A stretch of 64,000 nucleotides of DNA from Martinezella rhizogenes (GCA_013322215.1 JAAMEZ010000049.1:16477-80476), one strand, 5' to 3'. Counted from the stretch's first letter, positions 17,901 to 27,000 are shown. Program-made: numbers and translations. Notes: generated from the sequence alone by a model not told the origin.

Positions 17901-18820
17901 CAATCGAAACTTCGGAGCAAAATACTGCTATTCACGCGACACACGACAAAGACGCCTTGCCCGCTCCGGCGGCGGATGCTTCCGATCTATTACCCGCAGT
18001 GAACTCCCTTACCCAATCGATTGCAGAAGAGGCGCGTCTCGCCCAACTTGCATCTCCCGCAATGTTGCCGGCGGTCACGAAATTCAATGCAAGCCTCGAC
18101 GAGGAGGCGCGAATGCGCGTGACCGAGACTGAGCATTACAAACAGGTGAGAGCAGCACTCGCCGCGACCGGATCCGTGATCTGGCGCGATCCCGCAACAG
18201 CCGTGAGGATGATCGAAGATCTGGTGATCAAGCAGATCGACCCTGAGCGTGTTGCACGTGCTGTTGCCACAGAGCCAACGGCCTATGGTCCTTTGCGCGG
18301 TAGCGGCAGGATGATCGATAGGCTGCTCGCTGGTGGCCGGGAGCGCAGGAAAGCACTGCAGGCGGTTAACGCGGTTGGTGCCAACATTCACTCTCTTAGT
18401 CGATATTACTTGAGCGCCTTTGAGACCGAAAAATCGGCGGTCATGATAGAGCGGGAACGGATAGCAATAGCTATTCCAGGGCTGACGAGAATTGCCCAGA
18501 ATGAGCTGCGACACATCACGTCCGAGACGGAGAAGAACCCGCGCGAGCTGGCGCGATTGGTCCGGTCTTTGTCACCAGATGTCCGCCAGGAATTTTCTGT
18601 GGTCAGTAAGGCACTTGATGCTCGCTTCGGACCGGGTGCAATTTTCCGCAACGAGACTGATGTTGCCAACATGGTCTCAAAGTCTCAGCAAACGGTCTTC
18701 AAATCTATCCTCGGTCAATTGCGCACGATCCAGCGTGCCGTCGCTATAGATAAGACAGAAGAGATTATCGCTGAGCGCCAACGTCGAACGATCAACCGTG
18801 CCCGCGGTGTTGATCGCTGA
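14936..18820 (+). CDS. traA: TraA: MOBQ relaxase fused to RecD/TraI-type helicase
   Basis: Conjugative relaxase-helicase of 1,294 residues that would nick oriT, stay bound to the 5' end and unwind the strand. Domains: MobA/MobL relaxase (about 1-220) with candidate nicking Tyr25 in AAAYRHR and the metal-binding His pair in NPHVHVM (His143, His145); helicase with Walker A GIAGAGKS (412-419), motif II VLDEAGM, and a C-terminal UvrD-like part (GYAATIHKTQGSTFD); then a long helical tail. TTG 14936 is chosen because it yields MAIMFLRAKLISRG and AAAGGA lies 11 bases upstream; ATG 14945 is an alternative. It is the DNA-processing partner of the VirB channel at the left end. Confidence 0.93.
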   Translation: MAIMFLRAKLISRGAGQNIVSAAAYRHRTKMMDEQVGTKFRYSAKADELVHEELALPDDTPAWLRILIDGRSVAGASEALWNAVDCFETRQDAQLARELILALPNELSSEENIALVRDFVRKNLLSRGMVADWVYHDKKGNPHVHVMTTLRPLTAEGFGPKHVAVVDDRGEPLRLKTLYRPKGAFVYRPWAGNKATMEEWKVAWAQTVTHHLGLAGHDIRIDGRSYEEQGLRGMGQRHVGPARTALLRKGADVHFAPAALAQRYKTADRLALDPALLLRQLSNERSTFDEAEIARALHRHVDDPIVFANIRAKLMASDDLVMLRPQQVSAETGGVERPALFTTRATIRTEFHMARSAFNLSNIGGFAVSSSQVDAAIGEIEAAPNKAIRLGAEQVDAVRHITADSGIAAVVGIAGAGKSTLLSVARIAWEGDGRRVLGAALAGKAAEALTGSSGIRSRTIAAWELAWKNDHDLLQKGDVLVLDEAGMVSSQQMARLLKRVEDAGAKAVLVGDTMQLQPIQAGASFRAIVERIGFAELVGIRRQRHEWAREASRLFARGNVEEALSAYSAHGHLLESDTRNDAVQRIVSDWASARLDAIAKAQVDGRKLRGDELMVLAHTNSDVRRLNDAIRAVMLQQDALGEGRSFSTERGRREFSEGDRIIFLENARFVEPKASHLAVQHVKNGMFGTVISTADRGGAPFLFVRLDSGRDVMFAEDTYRNVDHGYAATIHKTQGSTFDRAFVLATAMMDRHLTYVAMTRHRERVDLYAAREDFQPKFEWGKPVRVEHAAGITGELVEIGIAKFRKRDDDGPSPYVDVRTNDGTTHRLWGVNLPKALEAASVGVGDTVTMRKEGTEKVTVKVPVFDEETGARHFEDRVVDRNIWTAYSIDKAEARMEQLAAEHHRPTLFAQLIERLSRPGEKTTTLDFENEASYRSVAFDFARRRGIDTIAEYGYAIEAQVERLSNWLSVQSDHVARLWQRANVPFGGPIETSEQNTAIHATHDKDALPAPAADASDLLPAVNSLTQSIAEEARLAQLASPAMLPAVTKFNASLDEEARMRVTETEHYKQVRAALAATGSVIWRDPATAVRMIEDLVIKQIDPERVARAVATEPTAYGPLRGSGRMIDRLLAGGRERRKALQAVNAVGANIHSLSRYYLSAFETEKSAVMIERERIAIAIPGLTRIAQNELRHITSETEKNPRELARLVRSLSPDVRQEFSVVSKALDARFGPGAIFRNETDVANMVSKSQQTVFKSILGQLRTIQRAVAIDKTEEIIAERQRRTINRARGVDR

Positions 18821-18936
18821 GGATGTCCTGGGACTTTAAAGGGAAAACGACAAGCTCATATCGTCAATTGTCGAGGAGCCGTCTTTTGGAAGTCCAACAG
18901 AAACAAAGATGTGGTTTGTTCGGCTGGTAACGAGTA

Positions 18937-19102
18937 GTGGCGAACATGCGCACAGCCCTTGTCGCTCCGATCCCGATGGGACGAATGGTGGGCCTTCAGA
19001 AGTGCCTGCGGCCGCGTTGTTCTTGTCGAGCGATGACACGAGCTACATCGCTGATGCCGAAAACTGTGCGTCGACGTCGGCTTGCGGCAGGTCTATGGTT
19101 AA
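18937..19102 (+). pseudogene. Relic of a short-chain dehydrogenase/reductase (C-terminal end)
   Basis: Three successive frames rebuild an SDR C-terminus: VANMRTALVAPIPMGRM, then after a frame change PSEVPAAALFLSSDDTSYIA, then after another change KLCVDVGLRQVYG and stop. Intact SDR proteins end with a PMGR...PEEVAAAALFLASDDSSYI...DGG pattern, so this is a decayed copy with at least two frameshifts. The N-terminal two-thirds with the Rossmann fold is absent. The original substrate cannot be inferred. Confidence 0.75.
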
Positions 19103-19519
19103 GTCGAAACGCTACCCCGATCTGAGTAGGTCGGGTACAGCAAAACGTGCCCCATGACGGACCGACTTTAAATTGAAGCGGCTCAACATCGAAAAAAGTC
19201 ACTGAACACCGAGTGCGATCATGTTAGCGCCTCTGTTCTCGACGGACCCGTTGACCTGTCGTGAAACGTCAGGTTTGGCCCGAAACGGACTTCCGCAAAC
19301 TGCGGCGGCTTGGTCGCTTTCGTATCTTGCTTTCGGCAAGCAGTCAGACCGCAGACGGTCCCATATCGGTCATTCCATCAAGGTCAAGCAGAAGTATGCC
19401 ATTGAAAAATAGGAGGCAGATGACGTCTGTACCAACAGGGTCGTCGCCGGTGCCAAGGGCATTTGTTGTGTTTGCAATAAATGGGGGGGTTGGCCCATCA
19501 CAGCGGGTGACGGCCACCT
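19103..19519. other. Non-coding stretch between two gene relics
   Basis: About 400 bases with only short open frames lacking ribosome sites or recognisable products. It sits between the SDR relic and the glycosyltransferase-like relic and is probably further decayed sequence. Confidence 0.4.
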
Positions 19520-20049
19520 ACCATCCGATTTCCCAGGGCGGGGTTTGCCATGAAAAATCACCACTCGGGCGTCGTTCGGGATTGATCCATTCTCACTTTC
19601 GTCATCGTAAAGAGCTTTCCGTACATGCGATTTCCATGAGACGACCTGGCCGGGCAGCAAATCCTACTACCTGCCGGCGCGGCCGAGCCAAAAGCGCTCG
19701 AGAAAGGCCTGGTCGCCGCCTTGTCGATAAAGGTCCATCCAATGCTGTGGCCATCGGCCCATTCGGTCCAAATCGGCACGCGTTCCGCCTCAGGCAGATA
19801 CATGATCAATGACTGCAGACCTCCTGGGCGACAATATCGCAGATCAAGGCAAGCCGATCGACCACAGCGATATCGGCAAGGTCTCCGACAATCGAGGTGT
19901 CGACATCCATGAAGAGAATGTCACCAGATATGTCCGGCCGAAAAAGCTCCATCTTCGAAATCGGCGTTCATCACCTGCGCCTGCAAGCGCGCCACGTGCT
20001 CGGCCTTGTACTCGCCGCCAGATCGCAGAACACAATAAAAGGAGATCAC
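19520..20049 (-). pseudogene. Relic of a glycosyltransferase-like conserved protein
   Basis: Minus-strand fragments in different frames line up in the order of one protein: VISFYCVLRSGGEYKAEHVARLQ from GTG 20049; then KMELFRPDISGDILFMDVDT with SIVGDL; then MYLPEAERVPIWTEW; then WMDLYRQGGDQAFLERFW; then after two tandem TAG codons near 19690, DLLPGQVVSWKSHVRK and VVIFHGKPRP. This matches a family of conserved proteobacterial proteins with a DxD-containing, nucleotide-diphospho-sugar-transferase-like layout. There are at least three frame changes, an apparent internal deletion near 19955 and two in-frame stops, so it is not functional. Family identity is from memory of the motifs. Confidence 0.75.
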
Positions 20050-20278
20050 GTTATGCGGACTTCGCTGCCATTGTCGTCTTTAAGATGTAGGATCCGCGAG
20101 AGCATGTGGGTCGTGGCTCCAGCTGTCATGGCGTTTCGCAAGCTTTTCGAGCCGGCGCCGGAAAGCACGGTGTTCGCGAGCGCGTGTGTTTATGAGATTT
20201 CTCGACAATTGCGATCGGTTACCCTTCGAAATTGATCGGAACTGTGCCATGCTGCGAAAGGTTGCAGGATTGTTGGGC
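20050..20278. other. Intergenic region upstream of the signalling unit
   Basis: About 230 bases between the start of the minus-strand relic and the gene for the periplasmic molybdopterin-domain protein. It presumably holds the promoter for the 20279-22503 pair. No operator-like repeat or strong promoter hexamers were recognised. Confidence 0.3.
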
Positions 20279-20806
20279 ATGTCTGGGAAATCGCTTCGCA
20301 CATTTGGATTGATTGCAATTAGTCTTTGGCTGAGCGCCGGCGTGGCGAATGCAACGATGCATATTCCGAAGGGGTGCAGGCGTAATGTTTTCCTGACGGT
20401 ATCAGGGAAAATTGGAAAGACGACGAACAGCGCAAACAATGCCTATGAGATGTCGGAGCACGAATTTCTCGCTTTGCCTGCATCAACAGTGTCCACATCG
20501 ACATCGTGGACACCGAAAAGCGATTTCGTAGGACCGTTGCTGAGCAAGGTGCTCGGCAACGTCGATGCGAAAGGGTCGAAGCTGCGTCTTGTGGCACTTG
20601 ATAATTTCAGTGTGGAGGTGGATGCCGCCCACCTGGAGAAATACGGCACTATCCTTGCCGTGAGTATGAATGGGGTCCGTCTGACGATCAGAGATTTCGG
20701 GCCGATTTTCGTCATGTTTCCCCGCGACAGTTTCAAAGAGGACTTGGATACGCCGACCGCTGCATCGTACCTGGTCTGGCAGCTTTGCGGGATCGAGGTG
20801 GAATGA
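20279..20806 (+). CDS. Periplasmic oxidoreductase molybdopterin-binding-domain protein
   Basis: A 175-residue exported protein. The signal peptide (to about residue 25, GLIAISLWLSAGVANA) precedes a domain ending WTPKSDFVGPLLSKVL, LRLVALDNFSVEV, GTILAVSMNGV, RDFGPIFVMFP and a final WQLCGIEVE. This is the small stand-alone form of the sulfite-oxidase-like molybdopterin fold, which often lacks the cofactor Cys and may not be an enzyme. Its stop overlaps the kinase start as ATGA, so the two are coupled; a ligand-sensing or accessory role for the kinase is plausible. In-frame starts at 20186 and 20249 exist; 20279 gives the cleanest signal peptide. Confidence 0.75.
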   Translation: MSGKSLRTFGLIAISLWLSAGVANATMHIPKGCRRNVFLTVSGKIGKTTNSANNAYEMSEHEFLALPASTVSTSTSWTPKSDFVGPLLSKVLGNVDAKGSKLRLVALDNFSVEVDAAHLEKYGTILAVSMNGVRLTIRDFGPIFVMFPRDSFKEDLDTPTAASYLVWQLCGIEVE

Positions 20807-22503
20807 GGTTTTTCCATCTCGCGTGGTTTAGCATTCCCGCAATGATCGTCGCCTTATGTATTGGCGTCGTGGCTTATAATTGGGCTGCCATTAGAGCGGA
20901 GTATGATCTTTGGGATTCCACGAATGGCAGGAATCCCTCTTACTTTTACTGGCCGACCGCGCAGGTACTCAGGGAGCTTGAGGACGTCAGATTGGATCTG
21001 AAGGCGGTTGCCGACGGATCTGCCGTCGAGCCGGACGCGCTGTCGTTTCACATCGATGTCCTGATATCCGGCATCAATATTATTGTACGGCCCTCGGAGC
21101 TGAATGACGGTTATAAGGCGCTTCCCGGCTTTTCGGAGGATGGTGCTGCTTTGGCCAAGTTCGCGGCGGACGTCCTGCCCGCAATCAAGCCCGACATTTC
21201 GTCGGCCGATGCCCAGGCACTGTTACCTAGGCTGGAAGATATATCCTTTGCAGTGGATAGAATATCCAAGGCAGCCATGGATCGGGATAATGAGTTAAAG
21301 GAAAAGTCCTTTAAGACCATCCAGGCTGGACACGTCATCATTCTCGTGATTGCCGGGCTGCTGATTTGTGCGATCCTGTCCTTTGTGATTATTTCGATAT
21401 TTTATTGGTGGGCGATCGCGGCCAGAACACGCGCCATAGCCGCCGCGGAGACGGCTGTTGCGGACAAGATCACCTTCCTCGCCATGGTCAGCCATGAACT
21501 CAGAACGCCACTTCAGGTCATCGTTTCGGCGCTGGATATTCTGGAACGTCCTCAGGATGTAAAGACGCGGGGCGAATTGACTGCGCGCATCCGCCGGGCG
21601 GCAAACAGTCTGGCCGTTCAGCTTCGCGACATGCTGACACTGGCTCGAGCCCAAACGGGGTATATCGAACTGCAACCTGGTGTCTTCGAGGCGGGAGAGC
21701 TTGTCCGCGAGGTGGTGGAAAATTATCAAGACATGGCTCAAGCCAAGCATTTGCAGTTGCGGCAGACAGGCCCCGATGATGCCATCTTCGTGGTGGCGGA
21801 CAGCGAGCGCATTGCGCAATTATTGCATAATCTGATTTCGAATGCCGTGAAATATACGCCGTCAGGCTATGTCCAGGTCGATCTCGCCTCTTTTGATGAA
21901 AAAGCCAGTGAATTGACGTTGCGCGTCACAGACACCGGACCGGGCCTGCCGTCGAGGGTCCTTGAGAGCAGCGTGGATGCGAAGGGCCTGTTTAGTCTCG
22001 GCGCCGGGCGGGGGATCGGTCTATCGGTCGTCCAGACTTTGTTACGACAGCTCGGCGCGCGAATGACAGTCAGCCAGCCGCCCGATGGCGGCAGCATATT
22101 CGACCTTGCAATTCCCGCAGTTCCTGCGGAGGGACGCTCATTTGGGGCGAGGGATGTTCAGAAGCGGGTGCTTGTCGTTGACGATCATCCTGACCTTCTG
22201 AAAGGTTTTTCGGCGGTGATCGAAGAGCTTGGTTTCGCGACCGATGTCGCATCTTCGGGCATGGCGGCGCTGAACTATGTGGCCGCGCATGATTATTCGG
22301 TGATCTTCATCGATCTCGACATGCCGATCATGACCGGGCCTGAGCTGGCCGCCCAGATCCGCAAGACGGACCTGGGCTACAAGCCAAGGCTTGTCGCAAT
22401 CTCAGCCGCCCATCATGGTTCCAGGCATGACCTGTCATCCTTCGATGGGACGCTGGTGAAGCCGATACGCCAGCAGCAATTGCGGACGATCATGCGGTTT
22501 TGA
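20803..22503 (+). CDS. Hybrid sensor histidine kinase / response regulator
   Basis: Membrane sensor kinase of 566 residues. TM1 (about 5-28), a periplasmic sensing region of about 140 residues, TM2 (about 175-202), HisKA with the phospho-acceptor in SHELRTP (His231), HATPase with NLISNAVKYTPSG and DTGPGLP, then a C-terminal receiver with VVDDHPD, phospho-Asp504 in FIDLDMP and the conserved Lys in LVKPI. ATG 20803 overlaps the upstream stop (ATGA). The 3' end overlaps the convergent regulator gene by 14 bases. The receiver may pass phosphate to that regulator or tune the kinase. Confidence 0.95.
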   Translation: MRFFHLAWFSIPAMIVALCIGVVAYNWAAIRAEYDLWDSTNGRNPSYFYWPTAQVLRELEDVRLDLKAVADGSAVEPDALSFHIDVLISGINIIVRPSELNDGYKALPGFSEDGAALAKFAADVLPAIKPDISSADAQALLPRLEDISFAVDRISKAAMDRDNELKEKSFKTIQAGHVIILVIAGLLICAILSFVIISIFYWWAIAARTRAIAAAETAVADKITFLAMVSHELRTPLQVIVSALDILERPQDVKTRGELTARIRRAANSLAVQLRDMLTLARAQTGYIELQPGVFEAGELVREVVENYQDMAQAKHLQLRQTGPDDAIFVVADSERIAQLLHNLISNAVKYTPSGYVQVDLASFDEKASELTLRVTDTGPGLPSRVLESSVDAKGLFSLGAGRGIGLSVVQTLLRQLGARMTVSQPPDGGSIFDLAIPAVPAEGRSFGARDVQKRVLVVDDHPDLLKGFSAVIEELGFATDVASSGMAALNYVAAHDYSVIFIDLDMPIMTGPELAAQIRKTDLGYKPRLVAISAAHHGSRHDLSSFDGTLVKPIRQQQLRTIMRF

Positions 22504-23359
22504 AACTTGCGTTCAAAGCGGCAATGAGGATCGGCATGCTCGCCGGCTTGGTGAAGAACTTCAAATTGTGCTGTGCCAGGGCCGCAGCGATGTTCTCTTC
22601 GTCGACATTGCCCGTCCTGATCTGTCCGGTCAGGATGATGATCGGGCAAAGCGCATTGCGCGCGCGGATATTCTCAACGAGCTCCAGCGCGGTCTGGCGC
22701 CGGGCGTCGCGCTCGATGATCCAGTCAAGCACATAGGCGTCGAAATCGGTCTGATCGTAGAGAGCTTGAGGATCGGTGAAGGCAACCGCCTCAAGCCCTG
22801 CCGTCTCCATATACTGCACGATCGTCTGCGCGGTATCGGCGTGATCGTCGAGAATGGCGACCCGGCGACGGGAAGCGGTCGGTTCAATCAGCAAGCGGGT
22901 CACGACGTGCGCCGGTATGATCGATCTGGCGTCCGCGGGCATCACCCGCCATGAGCCGTCAATCTCGGCGGCAATCAGCGTACCGGGAGATGCCTGGCCA
23001 ACGACATTCCCCAGGCGGATACGGCAGGGCACGATGTGGTTGTTGATGACGATGGAGGCGTCAACGAAGGCATCCGCATTTTCTGATGTGACGAGTTCCT
23101 GCAACGTCTCACCAAAATGCTCGGCGACGCGCTTCAATTCCTCAAGCGACCAGGAGGCGTTCGTCGTCAGGCGGCGGTTTCCGGCCGAATAGGAAAGGCC
23201 GAGGATTTCGGAGACGGTGACTGCGAACCGATACTTCGGAATGCCGTGCCGTGTCAGCAGTGCAGCGATGCATTGTGCGGCGAGTGCGGCTTCGCCTTCT
23301 GGATGATCCGAGCGTATTTCGGACATATCGTGATTATTTTCGCTTAATTCGCTCGTCAT
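22490..23359 (-). CDS. BetR-type DNA-binding protein with C-terminal receiver domain
   Basis: Response regulator of 289 residues with unusual order. The N-terminal BetR/HTH-like region (residues about 25-90, including KYRFAVTVSEILGLSYSAGN and WSLEELKRVAEHFGE) precedes a linker and a C-terminal receiver with ILDDHAD, phospho-Asp in YVLDW, and the Lys in FFTKPA. It is convergent with and overlaps the hybrid kinase gene, so it is the likely cognate output. ATG 23359 follows AGGA; an in-frame extension to 23422 would run through the inverted repeat. The operator-like repeat 30-60 bases upstream suggests autoregulation. Confidence 0.85.
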   Translation of the reverse strand: MTSELSENNHDMSEIRSDHPEGEAALAAQCIAALLTRHGIPKYRFAVTVSEILGLSYSAGNRRLTTNASWSLEELKRVAEHFGETLQELVTSENADAFVDASIVINNHIVPCRIRLGNVVGQASPGTLIAAEIDGSWRVMPADARSIIPAHVVTRLLIEPTASRRRVAILDDHADTAQTIVQYMETAGLEAVAFTDPQALYDQTDFDAYVLDWIIERDARRQTALELVENIRARNALCPIIILTGQIRTGNVDEENIAAALAQHNLKFFTKPASMPILIAALNASFKTA

Positions 23360-23388
23360 GTGGGAGTCCTGTATTGTAAATATGATAA

Positions 23389-23419
23389 ATGCGCGTATAC
23401 GTAGCGATAATACGCGCAT
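23389..23419. promoter_or_regulatory. Perfect inverted repeat, probable operator of the BetR-type regulator
   Basis: ATGCGCGTAT (23389-23398) and its exact reverse complement ATACGCGCAT (23410-23419) are separated by 11 bases, giving a 21-base centre-to-centre spacing, about two helical turns. It lies 30-60 bases upstream of the regulator start, where a promoter should be. This fits a dimer-binding site for the encoded regulator. The binding protein is inference. Confidence 0.65.
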
Positions 23420-23422
23420 CAT

Positions 23423-23796
23423 GAGCGGTACGAAATGTCTCAGTGTCGATTTCGTTCCAAATTACGGCAAGTATATGTGGGAATTGCGTGAGAACAAGGA
23501 TGCTGAAGCGCGACGGTTAGCAGCGCGCTACTGAGAAGGACAATGGCGCGGGCGCGATAGTGTTTAATGCTGACGGAGATAGCGAGCAACGGTTCGAAAA
23601 ATTCGAGTGGAACAGCATAGCTTTCGACGACGGTGCATCTCGATTTGATCAAGAGTGACCTTGATGTCGGCGGCAGTATTCAGTCTTCAATGGATCACTG
23701 CCTCTGCGTTTATCTTGTTTACGCTATGGTTCACATGTGACGTTTCAATCCCACTACTCGGTGGTAGTGATGATTTGAGGATAAAATATAGCTTCC
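23423..23796. other. Intergenic region upstream of the type I secretion locus
   Basis: About 370 bases that become strongly AT-rich toward the right. A short hydrophobic frame (ATG at 23664, ending 23882) starts here and overlaps the next gene in another frame; joined by one frameshift they would make a longer membrane protein, but this is not supported enough to call. The promoter of the 24075 gene probably lies here. Confidence 0.35.
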
Positions 23797-24060
23797 ATGA
23801 AGAGAAACGTAGAGAGAATATACCTTATTTTTTTAAGAAGTATAATAATTATAGGGGTTTTTACGCTATTAATATTATTTAAAATAACTCTATCTGTCGT
23901 AGAAGTATGGTTTATTCTCATTTTACCGGGAATATTCTCGAGATATATTTCTCCATTTCTTAAAAATGAGGAGTATAAACCGAAAGCGGATTTGAGATAC
24001 ACGTGGGGTTTTGAAGTAACGAGATATATCTGGAATGGATTTCGTGGATTTCATAAATAG
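23797..24060 (+). CDS. Small AT-rich membrane protein upstream of the secreted repeat protein
   Basis: 87 residues with two adjacent hydrophobic segments (about 9-30 and 31-48, for example IIIIGVFTLLILF and FILILPGIF) and a polar C-terminal tail (EEYKPKADLRYTWGFEVTR). No family recognised. Base composition is far more AT-rich than its neighbours, suggesting recent acquisition. The stop is 14 bases before the start of the giant gene, so the two are likely co-transcribed. Possible roles: immunity protein or secretion accessory. The ribosome site is weak, and the true N-terminus could lie upstream if a frameshift is present. Confidence 0.5.
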   Translation: MKRNVERIYLIFLRSIIIIGVFTLLILFKITLSVVEVWFILILPGIFSRYISPFLKNEEYKPKADLRYTWGFEVTRYIWNGFRGFHK

Positions 24061-24074
24061 CGGAGGGGTCTTAT

Positions 24075-27000
24075 ATGGGTAATCAAGATAATAATCGCAA
24101 CGCCCAATCGCAAATTGACCGCGGGTGGGAGTCGTGGTGGGATGCTCCTGGAGCCATCATGACCGGGATGGCTGTAAATCAGGCCGAATCAATCGCCAAA
24201 GCTTTGGACCACGCTAATCTGATCGCTACGGCAGGAACCGCAGTGGGTTCAATAACGGATGCCTACGCAGAAGCAAAAGCCGGGGACAAAGTGTCCGCAG
24301 CGCTTGATGAAGCAAAAAAGCAGTCCGTCGCATTCGCAGCTGGTTATGCCGGAGCATACATCGGTGGAATAATAGGTGCGCCTGCTGGCCCATTAGGAAT
24401 CGCTGTGGGAGCCGCTCTCGGCAATTATGCCGGAACTGAAATTGGTGGGGCTGTATATGGCTCTTTAAAAAACGCTCCGATCTATGATCCGGAAACGTTT
24501 GATCCAGACTCAGAGAAGTGGGGGGCTCCTGCTTATCAAGCTGGCCAGCCAATCGACTCGAACGATCGAAACCCATACTCGAAATACGATCCATTCAACG
24601 GTACATCTGACAATAGAGATTGGACTGGCTATACAGGGCCGAATACATTCTACGAAACGCCGCGTGAGATGATTGCTCCAGTTGCGCCTTCGGCGCCGTA
24701 TACTGGCCCATTCAACCTTGATCTGGCGACTAATCCACCAACAGTAGATAGTGTCGGTCCTATCTCGTTCACCGCCGTTGATCCCGTTGCGCCGACACCA
24801 GTTACACCAGTTGATAGTTCCTCGTGGAATTTCGGTTTCATGCCTAACGTTGCTGTGGCACCGACGCCGCCGACAAACTTCGAGCCCTATTACGGGGGAC
24901 TTCTTCACGACCTCGGGTATGATGGTTCGCCTGGGGGCGGTTACTATAGCAGCCCTTCCCACAGCGCGACTGAAGATCACGCGGGTAAGTCCGCGGATGA
25001 TCATATTGGAGGAGGCTATTCATCATCGCATAGCGCGACCGAGGACCATGCTGGTAAATCTGCGGATGATCATATCGGAGGTTATTCTTCATCCCACAGT
25101 GCGACGGAAGATAATCCAGGCAAGTCTGCGGATGACAATTTCGGAGGCAGTTCGCCATCCCATAGTGCGACTGAAGATCATGCTGGTAAATCCGAAGACG
25201 ATAGGCTACCCGTCCTGCTCGACCTTTCCGGCAATGGCCTTAGCGTCAACACGTTGGGCAATTCGTCTCAGTTCGTGAATGTGAATGGCGACGGCTACCA
25301 GCATCGCATGGCGTGGGCCGGCAATGGCACCGGCGTTCTGGTGTTCGATGCCGATGGCGACGGCAAGATCAGCAATTCGAAGGAGTTCGAGTTCACGCAA
25401 TGGGACCCGACGGCGACGGGTGACCTGGAGGCGCTCAAGGACGTCTTTGACACCAACGGCAACGGCAAGCTCGATGCTGGCGATGCGCAATGGTCGAAGT
25501 TCAAGGTCATGGTCGATGGCCAGCTCGTGTCACTGGATTCGCTCGGGATTACTTCTATCGATCTGACGCCGAAGGGCAGTGGTCAAACGTTTAGCGACGG
25601 CTCGGCGATTACCGGGACGACGACCTACACAAAGTCGGATGGCTCGACCGGGGCGGTTGGCGACGCCGTTCTTGCCAGCGATTCCAATGGCTATATTGTC
25701 AAGTCGACCGTCGTCACCAATGCCGACCTGTCGAAGACGAACACGATCCAGGCCTACAATGCCGATGGCAGCCTGGCGTTCCAGGATCTGGTAACCACCA
25801 GCGTCGATGGTAACAGCGTGTCGACCAGGTTCGACGACGACGGCAACGGCACTTACGATCGTTCGCAGACGGATGTCACCACGGTTGCGTCAGGCGTTCG
25901 CACACGGGTCGTCACGAACTTCAATGCCGACGGTTCCGTCCTTAACAGCACGACGACGGTCACCAGCGCCGACCATAACACCATCACTACGACGATTGAC
26001 CAGGATGGCGACGGCAACGCCGACCAGGCCCAGACTTTTGTCACCAATGCCGATGGTTCGACGACCACCACGACCAAGGCGCTGAGCGCCTCCGGAACGG
26101 TGCTGAGCCAGGTTCAGGTTCTGTCCAGTGCAGATGGCCTGGCGAAGACGACGAAGACCGATATCAATGGCGACGGTATCTATGACGAAGTCGTTTCCGA
26201 CGCCACGACTGTGGCCGGCGATGGATCGCGCACGAAAACGGTGACGGACAGCAGTTCGAATGGAGCCTTGCTGTCGAGCGTGACGACGGTGACCAGCGCC
26301 GACCGGCATACCAAGACCGTGACGAACGATCTCGACGGCAACGGCACGATCGACGAGCGCGATCTGACCCAGACGACGATTGCCGCCAATGGCGACGTGA
26401 CGACCGTGGTAACCACCACGAATGGCGACAATTCGGCCAGAAGCAAGGTGACGACGGTCGCGGCCGCAAACGGCCTGTCTACGACGACTTCGACCGATGT
26501 CACGGGCGACGGCATCGCCGATCTCATCCACTCCGATGTGACGACGGTCGCCTCCGACGGCTCGCGGACGGAGACGGTTCAGGACACCAGCGCCAGCGGC
26601 GTGCTTCTGTCAAAGAGCGTCACCGTCACCAGCGCCGATGGCAAAAGCAAGAACATTTCCGTCGATGCCAATGGCGACGGTGCGGCCGATAGCCAAACCG
26701 TCATTACGGTCGCTGGCGACGGAACGATCACCGAGACCGACAGCACTCTCAATTCGAATGGATCGCTTGTCGGCAAGGTGCTGACGACGACCAGCGCCGA
26801 TGGTCTTTCCAAAATCATCAGCACCGATGCCAACGGTGACGGCGCCTATGATGCGGTAACGACCGACGTCATCACGGCAGGCACCGGCGGTGCGCGGGTC
26901 GAGACGGTGACGAAGAAGAGCGGCAACGGCACGTTGATTGGCCAGACGGTGACGACGACGTCTGCCGACAGCCTGACCCAGACGGTGCAATCGGATCTCA

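Noticed and set aside
19261..19812. Plus-strand open frame of 183 codons
   Set aside because: It is antisense to the glycosyltransferase-like relic, has Arg/Ser/Pro-rich content and no recognisable motif.
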